64,000 nt of DNA from Paracentrotus lividus. Its lineage: Eukaryota; Echinodermata; Echinoidea; Camarodonta; Echinidae. The notes beneath the pieces were generated by a model, which saw only the letters and a program-made list of their open reading frames with translations, did no database searches and was not told the DNA's origin. Numbering within the stretch: position 1 is the stretch's first letter; the number at the start of each line of letters is the position of its first letter. Where the stretch lies: contig CALNVZ010003432.1 in NCBI GenBank assembly GCA_940671915.1, positions 6,009,808 to 6,073,807 on the forward strand, written 5' to 3'. Positions 35,497 to 48,400 of this stretch are shown here, piece by piece. The translations under genes and the position numbers were made by a program.

Positions 35497-35945
35497 TTGC
35501 CATTTGGTCTAAACCCACTTTGACTAATACCTGTTCAGTCTTATCGCAGATGGTCCAATTCCACTTCGTCTACAACCAGTTTGTCTAATTACCTTTTGGT
35601 CTAAATACCACTTCGCCTTTTAACCATTTCGTCTAATGTCTGGTTTGTCTATTTTCCACTTGGCCTATCACCACTTGGTCAATTCTAGTAACAAACTGAG
35701 AATAGACCCAAATATTCATTAGAGCATTAGACGAAAATTCATTTAGACCATTTCGCTATTAGACGAATTGGCAATTGGATCAAGTGGTCATTAGACCAAG
35801 TGAGAATTAGACCAAGTATGTATTAGACCAATTATAAATTAAACTAAATTGTTAGTAGACCAAATGGGTTTAGTCCATGTGGTATTAGACAAACGGAGAA
35901 GTAGACCAACTGCTATTAGAACAAGTGGATATAAACCATGACATC
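35497..35945. repeat. Degenerate TTTGGTCTAAT repeat, fold-back form
   Basis: Units of about 20-24 bp (CACTTGGTCTAAT variants) run in one orientation to about 35690. They then run in the inverse orientation (ATTAGACCAAGTG variants) to about 35945. No coding content. A second locus is at 22137-22440. Confidence 0.75.
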
Positions 35946-36027
35946 CTATGGTAGAGGTATTAGTACTTCGGTTGATGCAGCCAAGGGATGACAACACAGT
36001 TGGAGCAGATCAGCCTACCCCGGCCTC

Positions 36028-36244
36028 AGGGGGGTGTTTCAAAAAGAGTTAAGTAGACTTAAAAATCGCTCCTAAATCCCTATTTACGTGTGATATATTA
36101 CACATCACCTCATTGGACTGACCATGCTTAGGGGATGTGTGCCATTGAGAAATCTGTCAATGAAATTGCATGTTATAATACAAGATGCGCATAGAAGTTA
36201 AATGCGACTGTAAGTCTACTACACTCTTTGTGAAACACCCCCCA
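36028..36244. mobile_element. MITE, GGGTGTTTCAC...AGTTAAGT family
   Basis: The ends GGGGGGTGTTTCAAAAAGAG and CTCTTTGTGAAACACCCCCC are inverted copies, with inner arms AGTAGACTTAAAAATCGC / GCGACTGTAAGTCTACT. It lies about 215 bp beyond the VPS51 stop codon, possibly in or near the 3' UTR. Confidence 0.75.
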
Positions 36245-36458
36245 GGAGACCAACATACTCAGGCCATGGTGTAAAAAGCAACGTATTAAAAAAAAAAACA
36301 GAATAGGGCTGGAGTTCCTTTTATTTTTAACTGTAAAAATGTTCTACTGTTGTTAACGTTTGGCAAACACTTCTAAACTCAAGTATAGACTATCGATGAG
36401 TAAAATGTCTTCCCAAGTCCTCTGGATGGTGCAATTATGACTCCACCTAAGGTTCATT

Positions 36459-39400
36459 CTAACCCCGCTCACAAATAACTTCTACGATCTGTTGAATGAA
36501 ACAAAAAATAAACAAAATGGAGATTGGTCATTTTAAATTTTAACTTATGCAAACAGACAATTATAAATAAAAATACACTGGTAGTATCAATTATCTTCTA
36601 AAAAGAAAGAATTGAAGGGGTTTCAGGTTTAGGAAACAGTAAACGCAATGAAGCAAAAGTGAAACTAGAATCTAATTTAAAAACAGAGAGAAGAGAAACA
36701 AATAACTTGGACATGTTCTGCAATGCTGCCATTTGAATAATTTAGTTTTGTAACACAGGTAATGCAGCTTTCTTGAAAGTTGAATAAAGTTATAAATGGG
36801 CTACAAGAAGTGAAATACTCACACTTATCAGGAAAATACCCCCCCCCCAAAAAAAAAAAAAAAAAAAATAAATAAATAAAAATACATAAAATAAAATAAA
36901 AATAAAAAAATAAATAATAATAAATTAATAAATAAAAATAAATCTAAAAATAAATAAATAAATAAAATGAATACAGCAACACAGCCATCATGAAAGTTGA
37001 ATGAAGTTAAAAGCGGGCAAAAAAAGAAGAAGAAAAAAAAGAGAGTAATATACTCACGCTAGTCTCCATCAGAGTTGCATCTAAACATCTATGAACAGCA
37101 CTACCTACTATCTCATCTAACAGAAAGTGTACCAGTCTGAAATATCAAGACAAAAATATGATCATATAAATTATAGACATCACTGAACAGCACTGCCTAC
37201 TATCTTATAAAATAGACAGTGTACCAGTTTGAATTATCAAGACAATAATATGATTATATAAATCATGGCCATTGAATTGTGATCATTATTTTGAAGTTTC
37301 CCAAGGGCTTCCAGGGTTCTGTTAAATACATTTTTAGTTTTACAAAATAAATGAACGAATTCATTAGAATTCAGTCCATTTTTATAATCTAATGCCTGCA
37401 ATTTTGAATGTCTTAGATTCTCATTAAAACTGTATCGATTCAATTAATTCATGTTGCAGGATTGTATACTGTACAATAGTAGAACATATTCCTCATTTTA
37501 AATTCCTATACATATAAGATTTGGTGATCAATTAATTTTATTCTTTTTCTTAGAACTCGAATATCTTTAATCCAAAATAAATGAACAGTCTGACCTCACT
37601 TATCCGGCCATGTCAGGACTGGCCCCAATGTGTACAGGCCTATCAGTGATATTGTTGGATATGATCTACCATATAGTAGGACACAATTCTAACAAAAATT
37701 ATAGGGTAGATGGGTCTATTTACTTGGTATTGTAGGTGATGTCTCCATGTTTGTACATCATTGAAATTGATATGAATACATCAAGAAAAGTGAGGATTTC
37801 AAGTGAAGAAAAGAGAGAATCTGGCCAGGAGACATGACAGATTAATGGAGGAGTCTGGCCTGTATTCCATAAATGTTTGACTTAAAGACAGGGAATCTTC
37901 AGCTTCCATGGGTAATATGACACCATGGATGTTTATCCAGTAACAGGTGTCACCCATCACCTGACCACTGCCTGACTATGTAATGCCTTGTATATTCCAT
38001 CCATCCCTCCATCTGGTAAAGTCATTAAATCTCACTTTCCCTGGCCGATCATTCCCGAAGCTCTCCAGGGTGGGACAGATTGTTTTGCTGTGGTCAAGAA
38101 ATTTACCTTCAAGACAAGATATCCCAATGTGCTTTTCACCAAGTCTGGGATCAGCAAATTTTGATCAACTCCCCATGAACATTCAAGATTCCCCGTCTTT
38201 AAGCATGAAAATTAAGCATTAAAAAAAAAAAATCCGTTTGCTAAAATTAATTTTGTTTTAATTTAAGTATTTTGTGTTAGCCTATTTTTGACATTCTTAG
38301 ATTTGGGTTAAGTCAAAAGTCTTAAATGGAGTTGCGCCTACAAATAAGCACACAAGAAAAAATAAATTTATCCTAATTTTAAGCATAATACCTAGTCGCT
38401 TACCTTGGATGTTGATTATATGGCAAGCTCAGCTCATTTGAGACCGCAAATTAAACATGACAATATTAATTAAATTCAGACTTTTGTTTAATGTTATCTG
38501 AGCTCAGACAAAGTGCTTAATGTGATTGGAATGAAGCTACGACATTTTTTTTTTATTCTGGACAAAATCTTAGAAAAGATTCTTAGACTTAAGACAAATT
38601 GCTTAAGTATAGTTTATGGCAAGGTTGGACTGTATTAATAAACATAAAAATTATAAACTAATTTTATTATTTACGATATGGAAATATACATTTGCCTACC
38701 ATTGCTATTCGACCTCGAATTCGCCCCAAACCGAAATTACACCGAAATTTTTGCCCTAGTGTTTGCCTATTTACCCCCACCCCCCATTAAATAGCGCCCT
38801 CCATCGACGAGGATGCGGCCGCATGCGATCTTAAACTCCTCCTCTAACTCCTCTCGCCGCCAAAAAACTTTCCGTATGTTTGCAAGGATAGGGGAGCGGA
38901 GGGAGGGAATGTAGGCAAATGTATATTTCCATATCGTAAATAATAAAATTAGTTTATAATTTTTATGATTTACTTCCAATAGAAATATACATTTGGCCTA
39001 CCATTGCTACGACCACACCGACAAAAGTCGGGAGGGCAACCTATAACGGTTTATGAAACTATGGAGGACGCCGCAGCTTTGAGAGGGTGGACGGTGAGAA
39101 ACACCCTCACTAGCGGCAACGTCTCTCAGGTAAAAGGAGGTGAAAGAATTCGCAGAACGCCAAAAGGCAGCTTTGCAGATATCTTCCACACCGACCCCTG
39201 TAAATAGGGCCAAGAGGAGCTGATGCTCCTGGTCTGATGGGCCTTGGGAGTAGATCCCTCTTCAAGGGCCTTCACTCCCGCAGCCTTGATAGCGGAGACA
39301 ATCCACCGGGATAATGTATCTCTAGAAACACCTTTATGGGGTTCACGGGGAAGAAACAAATAACTGTGGAAGATTTACGAATGATTCTCCGTTCTCTTGA

Positions 39401-42400
39401 TGTACCATTTGAGGGCCCTACGGGGGCACCCATAATTTGTCTTCTCTGATAGATGAAGAACCCGCGCGTCAGAGGCCGAATGAGATCTCGATAGGGCCCG
39501 ACGAAGCTGTTTGGTTCTTTGCCATATAAACGAAGTGATAGGAATCATACGAAACCCCATGTCTCTCACCAACGAATATGACCTGGTGATATTGAGAGAG
39601 CATGTAGGGAAACTTCTCCTTTGCCCGAGGCAATAGCTAGGAGAAAACTAGTCTTAATGGAATAGATTCAATAGGGAAATCGAGTTCAAAGGCTCGAACG
39701 GTGGCTTTGACAAAGCCTCCAAGACTTTAGGAAGATTCCAGCTGGAGTCAAGGGCTTAGAAATAGGGCGTTTAAGAAAAAGGCCCTAAGCAACGCGAGAG
39801 CTGGGGGGAGGTCGAGACCGATCCCCATTAGCAAAACCAGAATGAATGGCCGCAATAGCCGAACGATATCCCAGAATCGTCGAAAGAGACCTACCCTTAT
39901 CGAACAGAGAAATAAGGAAATCGGCAATAAGAGCAAAGAAGCCTCTCTGGGGACACCCCAAGAGGCTCGCACCAGGCAAAGAAAGCCTCAAGGCGCGAAT
40001 TGTAATACAACCCTAGTCGACATTTCCGTCTACTTTCAACTAGCAGCTCGCTGCTCGGTCTGAAAAGCCTTCATCCCTAGCCCGCTGGCGTGATAGAGGC
40101 CAAGCAGTGAGATGAAGGTGCGATGGATTCGCATGAAGAAACCCGCGACAAAGTTGAGAGACTAAGTCCGGTACGGCCGGAAGGGGCAGCGGCTCCCCTA
40201 CTAACAGGAGCAACAGATCCTGAAACCAGGCTCGACCCGGCCAGTGGGTAGCAATCAAGACCACTGTTGCCTGATCCTCCCTGAATCTTTCGAAGGACCA
40301 GAGGGATCCGCTTGAAAGGTGGAAAGCGTACGCCTTCCACCCATTCCAATGAAGAAGAACGCGTCCAGAACGAAGGCCGAGGTCTCCCTGACTCGAGAGC
40401 AAACCGAGGAAGTCTGTTGTTCAGGGAGGTCGCAAAAAGATCTATTTCCAGGCTCCCGAACCTCTGAACTACTAACTCGAAGACATGAGGGGACAACATC
40501 CATTCCGATGGCAGTGAGCGACCTCGGATAGAAAATCTGCTATCAGATTGTCCTCCCCCCGGAATGTGGGAGGCCACCGGGGTGATCTCCTCCCGATTGC
40601 ACCATTCCCAAAGGAGGAACAACCCTGTTCAACTCCAAGGAGTGTGTCCCTCCTTGTTTGTTGATGTAGGCCTTCACAGAGTGTTTGTCCGTGAGAATCA
40701 ACACCGAACGGCCCACCAACAGGTCGTGAAAACGTTGAAAGGACAAACAGAACTGACAAAAGTTCCAGAAAGTTGATGTGAGGCAGCGGACTCGAAGGGC
40801 CCAAGATCCGGAAACCATCCGGCCTTGACAATGGCCCCCCAACCTTGAAAGAGACGCGTCCGTGGTCACTGTAATTGAGGGAAGAGGGTTCCTTGAATCT
40901 CTTTCCCTGAAGAAGGAGGAACGGTCGTCCAAGGGGAGAGAAGCTTCTTGATCTCCACCGTCACAGGAATCCAGACCAGAAGGGAGCTGAGATTCGGCCT
41001 GAAAAACTTCAGGAGATGCAGTTGGAAGGGTCTCATAAGAGACGACAATTCGGCAAGATGTCCCCAGACTGGCTAAAAGCCCAGCCTCTCAACCAAAACC
41101 TCGCTCGAACCTCCCGCATGCTCAGGAGGGACCTGGCAAGACTGACCAGACCTCTAACCCTCTCGAGACTCGGACAGAGCCAACTGATTCTTGATATCCA
41201 ACTGGGCACCCAAGTAGATCGGAGTCCGGGAGGGAAGAATTCGGATTTGGCCCAGTTGATCATGAATCCCAAACTCTCGTCGTTTCACTAAAACGAAAGA
41301 TGGTGTGACAGCAGGACCTCCGAACTGGCGACGAGGAGCCAATCGTCTAAGTAGGCAAAGATCCGAAGACCTTTTGCCCCTGAGGAACGACATCAACGCT
41401 GAGACCACCTCGTGAAAACCCTCGGGAGGCGGGACGCAGCCCGAAAGGAAGGGCTTTTGAAGCGAAAAAGTCTCCTTTCCTACAGCAAACCCCAAAGATC
41501 CTCGACGAGGGGTCTATTGGGATGTGGAAATAGGCATCGCATCAGTCGGGGGACCCGCAAATCGTCCTGATCGAGAGCCGGAAGACTAGGAGGCTAGATG
41601 ATCCATCTGAAGGGCGACTTTGCGATGTGCCTGTTGATCCTCTTCATATGAGATCATACCTGAGCGATCCTGAACGCTTGGGATCACAAAAACGGGGGAG
41701 AGACACAGAAGGTCGTGATCCCTCACCCGTTCGACAGCGTCCTTTTTCAGGAGAGAGGTAACTTCCGAAGAACAATATGCTCCTGATAAAGGATCGACTG
41801 CGGCGGTGATCGACTTCGGATAACACCCTTTGGAAGAGGCTCTTCTAATCTATCCGAAGACCGTTCTTGATCACGGAAGGACGAAGACGTCGTCCGTGAT
41901 CGACTTCCAAGCTGGAAGAAACTTCCGAAGTCGACCACCCACCGAAATCCCCAAGCGAACTCGGGAAGTCATCTGGAATAATGCTTCCCGCCCTGACGAA
42001 AGGGCTTGATTCTTCGCGACACCTCGGGAAGAACCGCCTGCCACCTCCACGTCCTCGACGAGGAGTCTGGTCTTGAAAAGACACCTGTCGATCATGAAAA
42101 TCATGAAGAAGGTCGGCAACTCTACGATCCTGAGGAGGAGCTACCGGGGCCGACCTGGCAAGGAACGAAAGTTCTCTTGTCCTTCTTCTTCTTGCCCCTC
42201 CTGAAAAAGAGGAGCTTTGAAGAAGCCAGATTTGCTAGACCTCGAAGACGAAGGGGCCTGACGAACATCTCTAATAGATGTAGACAATTCCTGGGCCTTC
42301 TTACGTGAGTCAACCTTCTTTTGTAAGATGTCTGCTAAGTTGCTCCCGCAAAGGGAGGAGGAAGTCACGTCAATCTCTTTGACCATCTCCGGGATGAGAT

Positions 42401-45400
42401 GTTGCTTGATATGAAGAGCCTCAAGCACATGAACTCTACGGGCATTATCCAACAAGTTGGATGTAGCCGCATCTGAGAGAACAAAAGAGAAAAAACCTCT
42501 CTAAGGGCCAAAAGAATCTCAGCCTGGTCTGGCGGAGAAATGTCCAATTCCTGGGAACCAGCCAAGAGTTCCAGAAGCATGTCATTCAGGACGACAAACG
42601 AAGACTGCCCGTGATAGAAGACGAAACTTCAAAATCATCTTTGTCCGTTTTCATTAAGGAAGCCTCCCGGACTGTCAAAAACATCCGCCAACTTCAAAAC
42701 CTCCGGGGAGATGGGCTTTGGTGATAAAAGACCATCATCCCCCTCCACAAAGATACCCGACACTAATTTCGGAATATCTTGTACGGCTTTCTCGGTTTTG
42801 TTGAAGCACAGACGAATTCCTCTTTATGAATGTCCTGAACTCGAAGCTGAAAGGACGTAACAGTTTTCGACTTCTGCCGAAAAGAAACCTTTACGCCCTC
42901 CGAAGTTTCAGGGGTCACTCCGACCTCTGGAACGTATTTCTGAAATAAACCCGTAACTCGCTTCGCCAAAGGAAGATCTACAACAACTTCAGGTTCATCT
43001 CCATCGGATAGAAATATCCACCGGAGCATTAACCTGGGAGGGATCCGGCGTGACAACCCTATCCGAGTTGCGGTACAAGGGAGTCGGATCAGATTCAAAC
43101 AAAGAGACGCGAGAATCAGCCACCGAAACGATCTCATCTTCTGACGAGGAAGGATCCAGTTCCTCACAAGGAGGGTGGGAAACCACCCAAAGAGGTGAGC
43201 CGGGAGTGGTGACGTACCGCTGCCTCGTAACGTTCAACCCACTCTCGAACCTCCGGAGGTACACTCAAACTACCCGGATCGGTATCCGGGAGTTTGATGT
43301 CGACCCAACAAAGGAGTGACCGACCTCGGGGGTACAGGGTTCCCAACGCAAACCGGATCCGGGTTTGGCAAAGAACGAAGTCCCTCCGAAACCGAAGTGC
43401 CCGAATGAAAAGGGGCACTGTTCCGCACGGGAACCGGATCGGAATCCGAAACTGCAAGTCTACGACGCTTCGCTACGGAAGGGCCCGCACCAGATGCGAT
43501 ACCGATCCGAGAAGATACCGACTTGTAAGACGAGATGGGAATCCGGCTTGGCTCCACAAAAGAAGCGCCCGCCCGTAACGGACCCTGGCTTCGAACAGAA
43601 ACGGAGCGGGATCCGGAAACACATTAACGTCTCACAGACGTAGTGTCCAAACCAGAAGGGGCACACTCCGAGATGAAAACGGAGAGAGCCGGATCCCCCG
43701 CCACCAAAGGTGGGCGACCGGATAGAGACGGGGACATCCCGCTCTGCCGGATACCCGCGACGTGTAACAGAGCGCCAGCTCTGGACATGCCAACCGGGCT
43801 AGTGAGTAACCGACAAGCGGCCTACTATCCGAGGGATATAGGTCCGTCTGAACGGTACTCACCCCCAAAACCGGTACGGAAACCGACTCGCGGATCCGAT
43901 TTACCTCAGTTAAGGGTACGGCGCCGATATCCGGTCCGGTCAAACTCGATATAGGAACCGAGCTCGATCCGGTTTATGCCAGGCAAAGCCCGAGGCACAA
44001 TGGGATTCGGCACCGAGAGAGAAATGAACCCCAGCACCTTTAGCCTGAACTGAATTAGCCAGTGAACCGTCCACCGGTTGTGAACCGATGTAGTAACCGT
44101 TTTAGATCTCCCGTTAGTCGAAACGGGGCAAGGATTATCGTACTCGGCGCGAGGGCCGTAGCCGTCATGATCCTGGACGCTGCAACCTGTCAGTCATCAA
44201 CGGTCCCGTACTTTGAGGGACCGACGAAGCCTGAGCAGCGAGGTTTTGTCCGCCAGTGTTCGACCCAATAATACTCACCCCCGAAGTCCGAGGTGGTGAA
44301 GAAGGAGGAAGAACGGCGTCTAAAGCTTCTTCAAACGACAAGCCTCTCACCCCCGGTGAGGGGACTTCTCAGAAGAAAACACACGTCTGCTCGCTGATTT
44401 CTTCCCCCGCTTCTTCTTAAAAGAAGCCGGCGCAAGAAGAAATTAGACATGACGTATCTGTAAAAAAAAAAAAAGAGAAAGAAAAGTGTTAATACAACAA
44501 GGGGGCAAATAGGCGGTCTATCAAAGAAGCGGAGCACAAAAAACTCTGTGCACCACAACACACACACAACACTCAAACGTAAACTACGACACGTATTACA
44601 TACACACAGTAATGAACGTACGAAAGTCAACGGGAAAAGAGAGAGCGTGAAAAAGTAAACGATCACCGAGAGATAAAACTATCAAAATCTCGGCAAAACC
44701 AAAAAACTAGACCCAAAAGGAGAGCTCAGAATACTCAATATGATTATCCTGAGAAATACAACCTCGCAAAACACCGCAAAGTAGTCCCAAAAGGGAGAAA
44801 AACACGCTATTTTTTGCGCAGGCAAAAAAGTACGACTTATCTCGACGAAGGCGAAGAGATTAGAGGAGGAGTATAAGATCGCATGCGGCCGCATCCTCGT
44901 CGATGGAGGGCGCTATTTAATGGGGGGTGGGGGGTAAATAGGCAAACACTAGGGCAAAAAATTTTTCGGTGTAATTTTCGGTTTGGGGCGATTCGAGGTC
45001 GAATAGCAATGGTAGGCAAATGTATATTTCTATTGAAGTAAATAACTTACTTCTCATCAGACACAAATCTCCAGAGATAGAGATTGAGGTAATGTGTGTC
45101 AACCTGGATCTGTTGCAGTCCATATCGACCAAACGTACGCAGTCTCACACACTCAAGAAACGTCTGAAAAAAGAAAGAAAAAAAAAGAGAGAGTAGGAAT
45201 TACACTTGTGACAGGTAGTAGTAATCTCAAATAGGCTAAATTAGGGAGTATCATCGTTATGACGGGGGGGGTAGGAAGAGAAATCCACCTAAAAATATTC
45301 TAAACAAAGTTTGAAAAGGGGGAAATGAATCAAACAACAGTTTTGACAAAATATAAGATTTTGAATAAGTCCAAGAAAAGATATAATGATAGCAAAATTA

Positions 45401-48400
45401 AAGCTCATATCTAATTACAAGACAAACAAAACAATCATTTATAGTATTTTGCTTTGACTATCAATGAAAAAGTCAGGATCATTTAGGAACCTCACCTTGA
45501 GACTAATCTTGATGATTCCAGTGAAAACATAGACCTTACATATCTCTATGCTGCTGTAGATTTCAATGCAAGACCTAGAATGGAACCTTACCTGGAGACT
45601 AATCTTGAGGATTCCAGTGACAGCAGAGACGTTGCTGAACTCCACACTGCTAAAGATTTAAATGCAGGACATAGAAACCGACTGTTACCTTGAGACCAAT
45701 CTTGATGATTCCAGTGACAACAGAGACCTTTGAGAACTCCACGCTGCTGAAGATTTCATTGCAAGACATAGAAAGGAACCTGACCTTGAGACTAATCTTA
45801 ATGATTCCGGTGACAACAGAGACGTTAGAACTTAGTCAGGATATTTAGGAATCTTACCTTGAGACTAATCTTGATGATTCCAGTGACGACAGAGACCTTG
45901 CTGAACTCCACGCTGCTAAAGATTTCAATCCTCTCGGAGAAGAGCTTTTGGATGTTGCTCATGAGACTTGTATCAAATGTAGTGCTATAAAAATAAATCA
46001 AACACGAAAGAAAGATAGTTATGATAACAGGCATGGTGAGTTCTGAGCTCAAGTACAATTCTATAATGCCTCAGTCACTATCTCAGTTTATCATGCATCT
46101 TCCCTTCAAAGCCAGGCTGTGCGAAAGCCAAATGTTTCCTGTCTACAAAAATTTTAAATATGCCAAGCAACTACCTATATGTGAATTGGGGAATGCTGTG
46201 GGGGCCACCATACAATATTCACCTCCACCCTGTCAACTACATGAAAATTACTTCCCTGTACAGTATTTTTCCTTACCAGGTCCTTAGAGTTAAAGTGTAA
46301 CTGAACTTATTCACATCAAGGAGGTATGGTCCATAGTGGTTAGGATAGGTAGAGTAACGGCCTTGTAATCAGGATATGAAGGGTTTAAAATCAAATTTAT
46401 ATGATCCATTGGTAAGACATTAATTTCATTGCCATAGGTTCAGTGGAAACTTCAGCATTGCATTGTTTTTGTTTTTTTGTTTCTTAATAAGATAAAACAA
46501 AACAATTATAATAATAGAAATACTGTCATATCACCTTGGAGTATAACTCCTTTGGGTGCGCTGTTGCCTTGATACACTGAAACTCTGGAATGTTCGTTTA
46601 CTGGAATCACTGCTGTGTGCTTTACGGGTACCTTCTTCATATAATGATCCTACATTACTATCAATAGCAGTGATGTCTTCTACGACTCGTTTCATCACTG
46701 CTCTCACGTTACGTGGTTCAATGGTGTTCAACCAATCCCGCGTGTCTACACTCTTCCTAAGCATCTGCACAAAGGAAATGAAATAATAAATCTTACGACG
46801 CAATTATAACAGAATACAAATAAATACCTGAATATATAAACTGCCATGACCAACTTTCAACTAAATTTAGTTAAACATGGAAAGCTGTTTTGAGTATAAT
46901 TTATAACCCTGAACTCCACCAAGAAGTGCCAGAAATGAATTGGAAACTGACCAAACTCCTCATCGCATGTATACAGAAAAAAGAATTTGTTGATTTATCT
47001 AAATTGAACTGTGATGAACTAAAGGTCCATTCTCATTTGTAATCAAATACAATTACAATAGCTAGATAACTTTTATAATCAAGTTTAGTTGCTGGTCTAT
47101 CATTGAACCATGGAAATTTGATTGATACAATATAGTAAACAATGAGAATATTCCCTTCAGGATTTGAGCGATATATAAAAAATATCTGTATTATCAAAAT
47201 TAACATCAATATCGTCTTTCCTCAAGTACAAAGGATCTTTAATCAACTTTTAAAATTTAACAATGACTGACTATGATAATTGGGGAAGCAAATGAGTTTC
47301 CTCACCTGAGATATCTGCAGACCTTGAGCTTGTACATAGTGATTGAGTAGTAACTGAGCAGCATCCTTCGCCTCAGAGCAGAGAGTGGACGTTTGAGTTA
47401 ATCCTCTGCTATCTTCGATGAGGAACTGAGCATTGCACGTACCAAGCTGTCAAAACATGAAAACATATTCTTTTATAAATTCATAAGATTACTTATTTGT
47501 ATGAGATCAATTGTCTTAAAGTCTACTATGAGTCTGGATAGTATGAGTTAATAAGAGCACTATTTACCAGTTGTATGATGTGAGTTGTCTCAAAGTCAGC
47601 TATGAGTGTGGATAGTATGAGATTATAAAGAAGAGGAGTATCTACCAGTTGGATGATGCGAGTTGTCTCAAAGTCTACCGAGTCTGAGTAGTATAGAGCG
47701 ATTTCACGTGACGTCATCATCTTCCTGTCGGCCATTGTGGTGGGCACGCTATTACTGCCCACCATGGTTACGCATGGTTACGTATACGTATTGCTGCACT
47801 AAAGGAGGTTTGAAGTTACTCGAGAAACTTTACTTAATTGATATCGTAATTCTACAACAAAATCATGGGAAATTTCTGTTCAGTTGTTGGTTGTGGAAAC
47901 AGGGCAGGAAGAGACAAAAATCTTTCTTTAGGCTGCCTGCAGCAATTACACGAGAAGGAGATATTACTGCAGTGTGCAGAAGCGCGGCTGAGGCCAGTGT
48001 AGTCTTCGCCGTGACCACCCGCCCTGCCCGTGCCCGGTCCGAAGTAGGAAGTGTGCAGTGCGAGATAGCACTCAGCGGATCGAGCTCAAAACCGCAAAAA
48101 AAAGTAAATATTTCACTGTGATAAAGACACAATTATTATGTCACACATGTCGATTTCCTACCTGAAATAAAATGATTTGAGCACGCATCCGAATGTTCTT
48201 TGATTGCTCGAAATTCCGATTGATTGCAGCAAGCCATTCGTCGTAGGGCCTACACTAACTATACACAGCCCCATCGCCAAAGGCCGCGGGTTCGCGACGG
48301 GGGCTGGTCGGGTTTGGCTTACCGACGAGAAGTTCAGAGTTTTTTTCCTTCGATCTCGCGTAATTTAGGCAGGCAGCCGATAGAAAGGTTTTTTTGTCTC

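Larger units (their letters stand above)
31404..36458. other. Intergenic region upstream of the BTBD16-like gene
   Basis: Positions 31600-31840 are GC-richer than their surroundings and include GTTGCTAGGCAC at 31798-31809, which resembles an RFX X-box. Poly-T/G and GA-rich tracts occur at about 31850-31890 and 32780-32930. Fold-back elements are listed separately. No coding exon was recognised. Confidence 0.5.
38644..45043 (-). mobile_element. DIRS-type tyrosine-recombinase retrotransposon, decayed
   Basis: A 6.4-kb element read on the minus strand. Inverted terminal repeats of about 155 bp lie at 38690-38840 and 44868-45021. An internal complementary region at 38911-39003 matches both termini: 38911-38966 is an exact inverse of 38644-38699, and 38967-39003 is a near inverse of the 45-kb end. 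Coding remnants run gag-like (44.4-42.1 kb), reverse transcriptase (about 41.6-41.0 kb, YLDD at 41353-41342), RNase H (about 40.93-40.47 kb, [18 protein letters not shown]) and tyrosine recombinase (about 39.99-39.01 kb, [17 protein letters not shown]). Frameshifts break every domain. AAC flanks both ends (38641-38643 and 45044-45046) with no other target duplication, as expected for DIRS. It lies in the VPS51 intron between 37136 and 45051. Confidence 0.88.

Noticed and set aside
43365..43954. Plus-strand open frames of about 90-103 residues in the 43-44 kb region
   Set aside because: They are antisense to the DIRS element and overlap minus-strand frames in its ORF1 region; no family resemblance.
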